From Actinomyces sp. oral taxon 171 str. F0337 (GTDB lineage: Bacteria > Actinomycetota > Actinomycetes > Actinomycetales > Actinomycetaceae): a stretch of 64,000 nucleotides of DNA. The DNA lies in NCBI RefSeq assembly GCF_005696555.1, contig NZ_CP040005.1, forward strand, positions 1,550,001 to 1,614,000, in the 5' to 3' direction. Under the pieces are notes generated by a model. It did not search any database. It was given only the letters and a program-made list of their open reading frames with translations, and was not told the origin of the DNA. Below are positions 56,071 to 64,000 of the stretch, one piece after another; positions within the stretch are counted from its first letter, which is position 1, and each line of letters starts with the position of its first letter. A program made the position numbers and the translations under genes.

Positions 56071-56637
56071 TCACGAGTGGTGGGACAAACCGCTTCTGAC
56101 GGCGCTCATGACCTTCTCACCGGCCTCATCGGGGGTCGTCGAGGTGGTGTCGATAACGACATCGGCCAGGTCCTGACACTGGGCCTGACGCTCGTGGAGC
56201 ATCTGGACGAACTGGTGATGGATGGTTCCCAGGGCCACGGACCGGGGAGCGTCAAGACCGTTACGGGTGGCCAGGGCCCGAGTGGCACAGGTCAGGGCCA
56301 CAATGCGGTGAGTCTGGCGGTTGGCGAGCCTGAGATGCTCAAGGACCTGGCGTATCTCCGCAACCATGAGACAGCCAGATCCCAGGGCGACGACGGCGCT
56401 CTCGGTCGCGGCACGCTCCAGGATCCTCACAGTGGTGTCGGCCTCGACGCGGCGGTACTCGGTCTCCGGCACGGCGACGAGCGCCAGGTCGGGGCGCGTT
56501 TCCAGCTCGTCGGCAACCAGCTGTCCCAGATCGAGCACGGGCAGGCCCTGAGCACGCCCGATGGCACGGGCCACACTCGAGCAGCCGGCACCCGGCGGGC
56601 CGATGAGGATGACGGAGCCTGGCGCAGTGGCACTCAA
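56071..56637 (-). CDS. Shikimate kinase-like protein with a defective P-loop
   Basis: A 188-residue protein with the shikimate-kinase layout: SVILIGPPGAGCSSVARAIG at the N-terminus, VVALGSGCLM where the GGG shikimate loop belongs, and LHERQAQCQDLADVVID near the end. The Walker A lysine is replaced by Cys (GAGKS becomes GAGCS) and GGG becomes GSG, so normal kinase activity is doubtful. TTG 56637 overlaps the aroKB stop, with GAAGG nine bases upstream, so it is translated with aroKB. It could be a regulatory pseudoenzyme partner of the AroK domain or a decaying duplicate. Confidence 0.72.
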   Translation of the reverse strand: MSATAPGSVILIGPPGAGCSSVARAIGRAQGLPVLDLGQLVADELETRPDLALVAVPETEYRRVEADTTVRILERAATESAVVALGSGCLMVAEIRQVLEHLRLANRQTHRIVALTCATRALATRNGLDAPRSVALGTIHHQFVQMLHERQAQCQDLADVVIDTTSTTPDEAGEKVMSAVRSGLSHHS

Positions 56638-58502
56638 CCGAGATCGCCTTCTGTCGGGTGGGGCCCACCGGTGACGGCCTCATGAGCCGCCAAGAGGACG
56701 CCTTCCGCGGGTGCCTGAACCCGCACGGGCCTGGCGATGTCGTCGAGCAGGACCAGGCGCAGTCGGCCACTGCGCACCTTCTTATCGCTCATCATGGCCT
56801 CCTTGAGCCCCTCCCAGCGTCCCTCCCCCTCGGGGAAGCGGGTCGGCAGGCCGACCGCCTCGAGGCTCTGCCAGTGCAGGGCAAGTGCGTCACTGCTCAG
56901 ATTGCCGTTGCGGTGGGCGACCTCGGCGGCGAAGAGGCAGCCGACGGCCACCGCCTCGCCGTGACGCCAGGAGTATCCGGTGACCTTCTCGATCGCGTGG
57001 GCGTAGGTGTGCCCGTAGTTGAGGACCTCCCGCAGGCCGGCCTCGGTCAGGTCCTCCCCCACGACGGCGGCCTTGACCGCTACGGAACGGGCGACCAGAT
57101 CGGCCAGCACCGGCGAGTCCCAGGTCAGGCAGTCGGTGGGATCGGCCAGGACCCGGTCGAGAATGACGGAATCGGCGATCAGACCGCACTTGACGACCTC
57201 GCCGAGTCCGGCCCGCAGCTCAGCGGCCGGCAGAGTGGAGAGCGTCTCCAGGTCGGCGATGACAGCGGCCGGCGGGTGGAAGGCACCCACCAGGTTCTTA
57301 CCGGCGGGCGTGTCGATGCCCGTCTTGCCTCCGACGGCGGCGTCCACCATGGCCAGCAGCGTGGTGGGAACCTGCACCACGGGCACGCCGCGCAACCAGG
57401 TGGCGGCTGCGAACCCAGCCAGGTCCGTTGTCGCCCCGCCTCCGAGACCGACGACGAGCCCGTCGCGCCCCAGGCGGAAGGAGCCGAACCGCTCCCACAG
57501 GTACTCCAGGACGCGCGCCTTCTTGGCCTCCTCGCCATCGGGAACCTCGAGCCGCAGGACGCGCAGACCCTCGGAGGTCAGCGCTGCCTCGGCAGCGGTG
57601 GCGCGGTCGGCCAGCGCCTTGGAGTGGATGACGGCGACGCCTCCCGCACCCGCCCCCGGAGCGTCCTGCACGCGGCGGGGCAGCTCGGCCAGGAGCCCAT
57701 GGCCGATGAGCACGTCATAAGGGCTCTCGCCGGCGACGCTGACCCGTCGTGCGCCGCTGCCGACCTCAGTGGTTGCAGCGGGCCGGACGCGGACACGCTG
57801 AGACGCGCCACCGGGCCCGTCCGGGGCGGTGGCGGAGTCAGCTTGCGCCTCGGCCATGGGTGCCAGGACACTGACCGCCTGAGCGGTCTGGACCCCCAGA
57901 GCCACGAGGATGAGAGCGGCGATCTGCTGGGGGCTGAGCCCGTCGGTGGGCACGGTGAGAGTGGCGACCTCGGAGTACAACGGTGAGCGCTGAGCGTGAA
58001 GGGCCTCCATCCGCGCAAGGACACCAGCGTGCTCACCGTGCTCCTCGCAGTGTTGCTGAGCGGCACGGGTCTGGTCGGAGTCGGCGTCCGGGGCCATGAC
58101 AGGGCGCCCGGTCCCGTCACCCACATGCTTGGCGGCGGTGCTCGGGGAGGCGGACAGATAGATGACGGTGTGACCGCGCAGCAGGTCTCGATTCTCGGGA
58201 CGCAGAACCGCTCCCCCGCCCAGAGCGATGACGCCCTGAGCGGCCGCCGGGGAGTCCAGGACCGCCCGCATGGCCCGGTGCTCGCGGTCGCGGAAGCACT
58301 CCTCCCCCTCGGAGGCGAAGATCTCGGGGATCGTCATGCGTGCACGCCGGCGGATCTCGGCGTCGGTGTCGGTGACCTGGACGCCAAGGGCCTGAGCCAG
58401 GAGCCTGGCCTGAGTGGTCTTGCCCGCACCGGGCAGCCCCACCAGTACCAGGGGCAGCTGGTCGTCGCGCAGAGCGATGGTCGGAACACGCTTCCAGGTC
58501 AT
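56634..58502 (-). CDS. aroKB: Shikimate kinase / 3-dehydroquinate synthase fusion
   Basis: A 622-residue bifunctional shikimate-pathway enzyme. Residues 1-205 are AroK with an intact P-loop VGLPGAGKTTQA, TDTDAEI, FRDREHRAM and ALGGGAVL. A linker of about 60 residues follows. Residues 265-600 are AroB: VGLGGGATTDLAGFAAATW, PTTLLAMVDAAVGGKTGI, GEVVKCGLI and LNYGHTYAHAIE with zinc and Lys residues. The two genes are separate neighbours in many actinobacteria and here share one frame. Confidence 0.94.
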   Translation of the reverse strand: MTWKRVPTIALRDDQLPLVLVGLPGAGKTTQARLLAQALGVQVTDTDAEIRRRARMTIPEIFASEGEECFRDREHRAMRAVLDSPAAAQGVIALGGGAVLRPENRDLLRGHTVIYLSASPSTAAKHVGDGTGRPVMAPDADSDQTRAAQQHCEEHGEHAGVLARMEALHAQRSPLYSEVATLTVPTDGLSPQQIAALILVALGVQTAQAVSVLAPMAEAQADSATAPDGPGGASQRVRVRPAATTEVGSGARRVSVAGESPYDVLIGHGLLAELPRRVQDAPGAGAGGVAVIHSKALADRATAAEAALTSEGLRVLRLEVPDGEEAKKARVLEYLWERFGSFRLGRDGLVVGLGGGATTDLAGFAAATWLRGVPVVQVPTTLLAMVDAAVGGKTGIDTPAGKNLVGAFHPPAAVIADLETLSTLPAAELRAGLGEVVKCGLIADSVILDRVLADPTDCLTWDSPVLADLVARSVAVKAAVVGEDLTEAGLREVLNYGHTYAHAIEKVTGYSWRHGEAVAVGCLFAAEVAHRNGNLSSDALALHWQSLEAVGLPTRFPEGEGRWEGLKEAMMSDKKVRSGRLRLVLLDDIARPVRVQAPAEGVLLAAHEAVTGGPHPTEGDLG

Positions 58503-58578
58503 GATCGTGTCTGCCTCTCCGTTGAGCTCGCTGTGGGTGGTACCAGTATCGCCCGCACAGAGCGACTTGCCACCAGAT

Positions 58579-59811
58579 TCACCGCCCGGTCCGCCACTGT
58601 GTCCGTTCTGCGATGCGGTCCAGATAGGAGCGGAGGTTGCGCCGGGCCTCGTCGGCCGAGTCGCCCCCGGTCTTGTCCAGGAGAAGATCGGCCAGGACCA
58701 GGGCGGTCATGGCCTGAGCAATGACCGCTCCGGGGACGACGGCGCACACGTCGGAGCGCTGGTGCAACCCTGTGGCGGCCTCCCCCGTGGCCAGGTCGAC
58801 GGTGCGCAGGGCCCTGGGCACCGTGGAGATCGGTTTGAAAGCGGCCCGTACCCGCACGTCGGAGCCGTTGGAGATGCCGCCCTCGATGCCGCCGGCTCGG
58901 TTAGTGGGCCGGGCGAGCGTTCCTGAGGTCACTGAGACGATCTCGTCGTGGGCAGCCGAGCCCCGCCGGGCCGCCTCGGCGAAGCCGTCGCCGATCTCCA
59001 CGCCCTTGACCGCCTGGATCCCCATGAGTGCGGCCGCCAGGCGCGCGTCGAGGCGGCGGTCGGCGCTGACGTGGGTGCCCAGTCCCACCGGGACACCGGT
59101 GGCGATGACCTCGACGACACCTCCGAGCGTGTCGCCGTCCTTCCTGGTGGCATCGATCTCGGAGACCATGGCGGCGCTGGTGGCTGGATCCGTGCAGCGC
59201 ACGGGGTCGGCGTCCAGGCGCTCGGTATCTTCAGCACTCGGTGGAGGCACGTCGCCGGGCAGGGCGACTGAGCCGATCCGCACGACGTGGCTGACCAGCC
59301 TGATCCCGGCTACCTGCAACAGAAGTGCCTCGGCCAAGGCCCCCAGCGCCACCCGGGCGGCGGTCTCACGGGCCGAGGCCCGCTCCAGAACCGGACGAGC
59401 CTCATCCAGGTCGTACTTGAGCATCCCCGGCAGGTCCGCGTGGCCGGGCCTGGGGCGGGTCAGCGGCCGGTTGCGGGCGATCTCGCGCTCGTCACCGGTC
59501 CCTGCGTCGATGAGCAGCTCATGGGGTTCCACAGGGTCGGCGCTCATGACCGTGGACCACTTGGGCCACTCGGAGTTGCCGATCTGCAGTGCGACGGGGC
59601 TGCCGATGGTGCTCCCGTGGCGGATGCCGCCCAGGACCCGCAGCTCATCGCGCTCGAAGGCCTGGCGAGCACCGCGCCCATGCCCCAGACGGCGCCGGGC
59701 CAGTGCTGCCCGGATGTCCTCACTGGTGATGCGCACGCCTGCGGGCATGCCCTCCAGCACCGCGGTCAGAGCCTCGCCGTGGGACTCCCCGGCCGTCATC
59801 CATCGAAGCAT
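58579..59811 (-). CDS. aroC: Chorismate synthase
   Basis: A 410-residue FMNH2-dependent enzyme making chorismate. [50 protein letters not shown] and [12 protein letters not shown] are the family signatures, and [10 protein letters not shown] is present. Follows aroE and precedes aroKB. Confidence 0.96.
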   Translation of the reverse strand: MLRWMTAGESHGEALTAVLEGMPAGVRITSEDIRAALARRRLGHGRGARQAFERDELRVLGGIRHGSTIGSPVALQIGNSEWPKWSTVMSADPVEPHELLIDAGTGDEREIARNRPLTRPRPGHADLPGMLKYDLDEARPVLERASARETAARVALGALAEALLLQVAGIRLVSHVVRIGSVALPGDVPPPSAEDTERLDADPVRCTDPATSAAMVSEIDATRKDGDTLGGVVEVIATGVPVGLGTHVSADRRLDARLAAALMGIQAVKGVEIGDGFAEAARRGSAAHDEIVSVTSGTLARPTNRAGGIEGGISNGSDVRVRAAFKPISTVPRALRTVDLATGEAATGLHQRSDVCAVVPGAVIAQAMTALVLADLLLDKTGGDSADEARRNLRSYLDRIAERTQWRTGR

Positions 59812-59877
59812 GAGGCAGATACTCTCACACGCCGACGCCGCCTCCGGCGTCCCGCGTCGAGATTCCCTGCGCGCGGA

Positions 59878-60840
59878 TCAGTCGTCGGCGCTGGCCGAGG
59901 TCGAGGTCAGCGCCGAGCGCAGTGCCGCACGCATGTCCTCGATGTCCGGCTGCTGCCCGGTCATGAGCTGTACCTGGGGCACTGCCTGGTGCAGGAGCAT
60001 GAGCCAGCCCGGGGCGACGGCTCCCCCGGCGCGCCCCCAGGCCTGGGCGAGGGCAGTGGGCCAGGGGGCGTAGACGACGTCGAGCATGACCGCCGCCGAA
60101 CGGGTCCGGCCCGAGCGGCCCGTGAACGCATCCGTCGGACCGGCCAGAGGGTCCGCTGCCCCGGCGGGCAGGGTCGAAATGACGACGTCGGCCGCGGCCA
60201 GGCGCCGGGCCGCCTCGGTGTTGGAGACCGAGTCGGCCGGCTTCCAGGTGAGGGTCTCGATATCCAGCCCCATGCGGTGGGCGGCGCTGAGTGCGCGGCC
60301 GGGCCCGGCGTGGCGGCGCGCCACGACAATGATCCGGCCGGCCCGGAGCTCTCCGAGCGCCGCGAGGGCGGAGCAGGCGGTGGCACCCGACCCGAGAACA
60401 ACGGCCTGCTCGACCCGGAAGCAGTCATCCGGGGAGCCCGGTGCCCGTCTGCGGGCGGTCTCCCGCAGTGCACCGACGATGCCGGCGACGTCGGTGTTGA
60501 AGCCGGCCAGGAGTGCGCCTCCTGCACCACTGCGTTGCGCCACCACGGTGTTGACGGCACCGACGGCCTCGGCGAGGGGGTCGATGACGTCCAGGTGCGC
60601 CAGGAGCGCCTGCTTGTGGGGCATGGTGACGCTCAGGCCCGCCCAGGCAGGCCCGGCCTGAACCGGAGCGGCCAGCTCGGCGAGAAGCCCGGGCAGTTCT
60701 GGAGGCGCGGTCTCGCGCCGCTCGTAGGACCAGTGGTCGAGCCCCAGTCCGGCGTACGCGGCTCGATGCAGTACAGGAGACAACGAGTGGCTCACCGGAC
60801 TGCCGATGACGGCGGCGCGGTGGCGGATCACTGCCGCCAT
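59878..60840 (-). CDS. aroE: Shikimate dehydrogenase
   Basis: A 320-residue NADPH enzyme reducing 3-dehydroshikimate. SPVSHSLSPVLHRAAY binds substrate, VTMPHKQA holds the catalytic Lys, GAVNTVV and GFNTDVAGI follow, and the Rossmann loop is VLGSGATACSALAAL. A 10-residue insertion (RRRAPGSPDD) precedes the cofactor domain. ATG 60840 is four bases after the mltG stop; the longer frame overlaps mltG. Confidence 0.92.
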   Translation of the reverse strand: MAAVIRHRAAVIGSPVSHSLSPVLHRAAYAGLGLDHWSYERRETAPPELPGLLAELAAPVQAGPAWAGLSVTMPHKQALLAHLDVIDPLAEAVGAVNTVVAQRSGAGGALLAGFNTDVAGIVGALRETARRRAPGSPDDCFRVEQAVVLGSGATACSALAALGELRAGRIIVVARRHAGPGRALSAAHRMGLDIETLTWKPADSVSNTEAARRLAAADVVISTLPAGAADPLAGPTDAFTGRSGRTRSAAVMLDVVYAPWPTALAQAWGRAGGAVAPGWLMLLHQAVPQVQLMTGQQPDIEDMRAALRSALTSTSASADD

Positions 60841-60844
60841 CGGG

Positions 60845-62056
60845 TCAGCCACTCTTCTTCTCGCCGTTGCAGATCTCCTTGTTCTTGCTGCAGTAGTCGT
60901 TGAGCTTCTTGGTGTTGGCCTTCTGCTCCTCACTGGTGGAGGCGAACAGGGTCTCTCCAGTCTCGAGGTTGACCGTGACGAAGTAGAGCCAGCTCCCGGC
61001 CGGTGGGTTGAGCACCGCCTTGACGGCCGCCTCACCGGGGCTACCGATCGGCCCCGGCGGGAGACCCTTGTGAACGTAGGTGTTGTACGGGTTGTTGGCG
61101 TCCTGAGTCTCCGCCTCGGAGGGGATGCCCCCGTAGCGCCCCAGGCCGTACTGCACTGTCGAGTCCATCTGAAGCAGTCCATGGGTCTCCCCATCAGTCT
61201 GCTCCAGACGGTTCTCAATGACCCGTGCCGCCTGCCCGTAGTACTGCTCCCTGTTGACCTCTCGCTCAACGATGGAGGCCTTGGTCAAGACCTTCTGGTA
61301 GTCCTCCTTGGACACCTTGAGCTCCTTGAGGCGGGTGACGGTCTGGGAGACCATCTTCTTGATCAGGTCCTTCGGCGTGGCGTTCTCGGAAACGTCATAG
61401 GTGCCCGGGGCCAGCCAGCCCTCGACGTTGCCGCCGGCCTCGGCGGGCAGACCGATGCCAGCAGTGTCGGCGTAGGCGGCCTCGATCTGCTCATCGGTAA
61501 AGTTGCCGACCTTCTTGAGCCGGTCCTTGACGATCTGCTTGGAGACACCAGCGGGGATGGTCAGCGTGTGGTCGCCCTTGCTCTCGGGATCGAGCAGCGC
61601 CTGGAGCGCGGCGTTGGCCGACATCTTGTTCTTGAGCTTGTAGGTGCCCGGCTGGATAGTATTACCCTTCGGATTGTTCTTCACCGCATTGGTGAAGGCC
61701 TTGCCGGAGGCGACGACGCCCTTGCTCTGGAGGATGTCACCGATGTCCACTCCGGAGGCTCCCTCCGGGATCGTCACTGTGACCTCGCCCTCGCCCTCGC
61801 CCTTGTAGTCCTCGGCGTGGGTTGCCTGGGCGGAGGCGTCACGCATGATCCCGATGGCCTTGTAGCCCAGCACACCGATGGCCACGAGGGTGACAACGAT
61901 GACAAGGCTCGTCAGCCAGTGCCGACGCCGCTTGCGCTGACGGCGCTCGACCTTCTCCATGCGCCGCTGCCTGCGGCTCTTGGGCTTGTCCTTGGCGTCG
62001 CCAGCGTCCTCATCGCGCTGGATGCCGAGCTCGGCGAAGAAATCGTCGTGGCTCAC
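60845..62056 (-). CDS. mltG: Endolytic murein transglycosylase MltG
   Basis: A 403-residue inner-membrane peptidoglycan lyase. An Arg/Lys-rich cytoplasmic tail (SRRQRRMEKVERRQRKRRR) leads into one membrane helix (LTSLVIVVTLVAIGVLG, about 48-64), a LysM-like segment and the YceG domain with the catalytic Glu in ASIVEREV, MDSTVQYGLG and NPYNTYVHKGLPPGPIGSPG. ATG 62056 overlaps the ruvX stop. Confidence 0.93.
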   Translation of the reverse strand: MSHDDFFAELGIQRDEDAGDAKDKPKSRRQRRMEKVERRQRKRRRHWLTSLVIVVTLVAIGVLGYKAIGIMRDASAQATHAEDYKGEGEGEVTVTIPEGASGVDIGDILQSKGVVASGKAFTNAVKNNPKGNTIQPGTYKLKNKMSANAALQALLDPESKGDHTLTIPAGVSKQIVKDRLKKVGNFTDEQIEAAYADTAGIGLPAEAGGNVEGWLAPGTYDVSENATPKDLIKKMVSQTVTRLKELKVSKEDYQKVLTKASIVEREVNREQYYGQAARVIENRLEQTDGETHGLLQMDSTVQYGLGRYGGIPSEAETQDANNPYNTYVHKGLPPGPIGSPGEAAVKAVLNPPAGSWLYFVTVNLETGETLFASTSEEQKANTKKLNDYCSKNKEICNGEKKSG

Positions 62057-62568
62057 GCTCTGCCTCTCTTGGTCGGGTGGACTCGCTCACCGGCCGGGAC
62101 CCCGGACATCCGCTCAGTTGTGATGGCCTGTTCAAGGATGACGACCGCCGCCGCTTGGTCGACGATACCGCGAAAGCTCCTCTCCTTCATGCCGGCCGCG
62201 TGCAGATCCCGGTGAGCAGTGACGGTGGTGAGCCGCTCGTCGACCAACCGGACGCACACCTGCCGCGGTAGGCGGCTCGCCAGGTCTCGCGCCCATGCGC
62301 GGGCGTCCCTGGTTGAGCTCGAGCTGCCGCCACCCATGTGCTTGGGCAGACCAACGATCACCTCGAAGGCACCGTACTCCTCGACGAGGTCAACAGCCTC
62401 GTCGAGGTCTGCACCATAACGGTCCCGCCTGAGAGTTGCCACAGGAAACGACAGGATCGCGTCCTGATCGCAACGAGCGACACCGATACGCGCCTTTCCG
62501 ACGTCGAAGGCGATACGGACACCGGGACGGAAGTCTCCCGAGACCGGTTGAGCCGATGAGTCTGTCAC
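62053..62568 (-). CDS. ruvX: RuvX/YqgF family Holliday-junction-resolvase-like protein
   Basis: A 171-residue RNase H-fold protein linked to 16S rRNA 5' processing and recombination. IAFDVGKARIGVARCD carries the first Asp, VIVGLPKHMGGG and VRLVDERLTTVTA the others, and DQAAAVVILEQA the last. Start GTG 62568 has no clear ribosome site; a GTG closer to RIAFD is possible. Lies between alaS and mltG as usual. Confidence 0.9.
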   Translation of the reverse strand: MTDSSAQPVSGDFRPGVRIAFDVGKARIGVARCDQDAILSFPVATLRRDRYGADLDEAVDLVEEYGAFEVIVGLPKHMGGGSSSSTRDARAWARDLASRLPRQVCVRLVDERLTTVTAHRDLHAAGMKERSFRGIVDQAAAVVILEQAITTERMSGVPAGERVHPTKRGRA

Positions 62569-62608
62569 GTGATCTGCTACGTAGTACGGGGCGAGCCGGC
62601 TCGCCGGG

Positions 62609-64000
62609 TCAGGCCTTGATCTGCTCGGCGACGGCGCGCAGCGCCTCGTCCAGAGCCTCCGGGTTCTGGCCACCACCCTGGGCAAGGTCGTCCTTGCCGC
62701 CACCGCCGCCGCCCAGCACCTGAGCGGCGGTACGCACCAAGGCACCGGCGCGGATGCCCTTGTCACGGGCACCGGCACTGGTGGCCACCACGACCACCGG
62801 GCGCGAGCCCACGACCGCACCGACGGCGACGACGGCGGGATCGGAGTCACCGAGCCGGCTGCGGGCGTCCAGAACCAGAGAGCGGACGGCGTCGGCCGAG
62901 CCAACGGAACCGAGGTTGGCCGAGGCCAGCCGTACCTCATCCACGCGCACGGCGTCGGAGACGATGCCGGCCGTGCGCGCGGACAACGCCGCCTGCTCAG
63001 CTGCGGCAAGGCGCTTCTCGGCGTCCTTCAGACGTGTCATGAGGCTTTCGACACGCTCGGGCAGGTCCTCGGGACGGCCCCCGACCATAGTGGAGAGCTG
63101 GGAGACCAGGGCGTGCTCCTTGGCCTGGTAGCCGTAGGCTCCCTCACCGACGAGGGCGTCGATGCGGCGCACCCCTGAACCGATCGAGGACTCGCCCAGC
63201 ACCGCAATACGGCCGATGTGCCCGGTGCTGGGCACGTGGGTCCCGGCGCACAGCTCCTTGGACCAGTCCCCGCCGATGGAGACGACACGCACCTCCTTGC
63301 CGTACTTCTCCCCGAACAGGGCCATGGCGCCTGCGGCGCGGGCGGCGTCGATGTCCATGACCTCATCGGTGACGGCCAGGTCCTCCGACAGCCTGGCGTT
63401 GACCCGCTCCTCAATGCCGGAGATCTGGTCCCCGGCCAGGGCGGAGCCGTGACGGAAGTCGAAGCGCATGCGGGAGGGGGAGTTCTCGCTGCCGGCCTGG
63501 GTGGCGTTGTCGGAGACGATCTCGTGGAGCGCCTTGTGCACCATGTGGGTGGAGGTGTGGGCGCGCGCGATCGCCAGACGGCGAGCCGAGTCGATCTGGG
63601 CGAAGGCCTTCTCCCCCACGGCGATCGTGCCCTCGGTCAGAGTGCCGCGGTGGACGTGCAGCCCCTTGACGGGAGCCTGGACGTCATCGACCTCGACGGT
63701 GCCGCCGTCGGCCAGACGGATCGTGCCCTGGTCGGCGAGCTGGCCGCCCATCTCCGCATAGAATGGGGTGCGGTCCAGGATGACCTCGACCTCGGCCGGG
63801 GCGGTGACGACGCTCTGCGGGACGCCGCCAACCAGCACACCGGCAACGGTGGCCTCGGCGGAGGACTCGGTGTAGCCCAGGAAGGTTGAGCCGCCACCCA
63901 TCTCCTTCTCCAGCTCGCGGAAGACGCGGATGTCGGCGTGCCCGGTCTTCTTGGCGCGGGCGTCGGCGCGGGCGCGCTCCTTCTGCTCGTTCATGAGGCT
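62609..64000 (-). CDS. alaS: Alanyl-tRNA synthetase, C-terminal part (5' end cut by window edge)
   Basis: The last 463 residues of AlaS, open through the right edge; the catalytic domain lies outside. The editing domain shows ARAHTSTHMVHKALHEI and the zinc-site LCAGTHVPSTGHIG; a coiled segment (DAEKRLAAAEQAALSAR) and the DHHA1-like C-Ala domain with GGGGGKDDLAQGGGQ close it. An ATG at 63994 is internal, not the start. Confidence 0.96.
   Translation of the reverse strand, partial: SLMNEQKERARADARAKKTGHADIRVFRELEKEMGGGSTFLGYTESSAEATVAGVLVGGVPQSVVTAPAEVEVILDRTPFYAEMGGQLADQGTIRLADGGTVEVDDVQAPVKGLHVHRGTLTEGTIAVGEKAFAQIDSARRLAIARAHTSTHMVHKALHEIVSDNATQAGSENSPSRMRFDFRHGSALAGDQISGIEERVNARLSEDLAVTDEVMDIDAARAAGAMALFGEKYGKEVRVVSIGGDWSKELCAGTHVPSTGHIGRIAVLGESSIGSGVRRIDALVGEGAYGYQAKEHALVSQLSTMVGGRPEDLPERVESLMTRLKDAEKRLAAAEQAALSARTAGIVSDAVRVDEVRLASANLGSVGSADAVRSLVLDARSRLGDSDPAVVAVGAVVGSRPVVVVATSAGARDKGIRAGALVRTAAQVLGGGGGGKDDLAQGGGQNPEALDEALRAVAEQIKA

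Overview
The window is high-GC actinobacterial DNA. A 3,153-residue type I fatty acid synthase, mihF, an AroK-AroB fusion, a PriA without Walker A, and the order alaS-ruvX-mltG-aroE-aroC-aroKB-efp-nusB ... pyrR-pyrB-pyrC-carA-carB-pyrF-mihF-gmk-rpoZ-coaBC-metK-priA ... fmt-rsmB-rpe all point to the Actinomycetaceae, most likely Actinomyces or a close relative. The genus is an inference, because no rRNA gene is present.

The minus strand carries the conserved chromosomal backbone. From right to left it holds: alaS (cut by the right edge), ruvX, mltG, shikimate genes, efp and nusB; the pyrimidine operon pyrR-pyrB-pyrC-carA-carB-pyrF with a PyrR-binding hairpin over the pyrR ribosome site; mihF, gmk, rpoZ, coaBC, metK, priA; then fmt, rsmB, rpe; then an acyl-CoA carboxylase pair (biotin carboxylase/BCCP and carboxyltransferase) feeding the giant FAS, followed by a small, apparently frameshifted acpS.

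Three plus-strand accessory blocks interrupt or flank this backbone. (1) Positions 1-11126 hold a homoprotocatechuate (3,4-dihydroxyphenylacetate) meta-cleavage cluster: a FAH-RraA fusion, hpaE, hpaD, a transporter, a GntR regulator, a flavoprotein hydroxylase, hpaH, hpaI, and a divergent succinate-semialdehyde dehydrogenase cut by the left edge. Its leucine codons are mostly CTC, whereas the backbone prefers CTG, which suggests transfer. (2) Positions 29210-37737, between priA and fmt, hold an arginine module: arcA, arcB, arcC, an AGAT-type amidinotransferase with an intact Cys-His-Asp triad, an EamA transporter, an MHS-type transporter and a TetR regulator. There is no ArcD antiporter. Two tandem GTACG-NN-CGTAC palindromes precede arcA. 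(3) A secreted GH16 glucanase-like gene lies between nusB and pyrR.

The arginine module is the best candidate for an undescribed system. Arginine could be split by the deiminase route for ATP, ammonia and ornithine, or its amidino group could be passed to an unknown amine acceptor, giving a guanidino product plus ornithine, with two dedicated transporters moving substrate or product. The aromatic cluster has its own puzzles: no HpaF isomerase gene, and an RraA half with a complete D-X20-R-D metal motif fused to the FAH enzyme. Many operons here end in long perfect hairpins without a U-tract.
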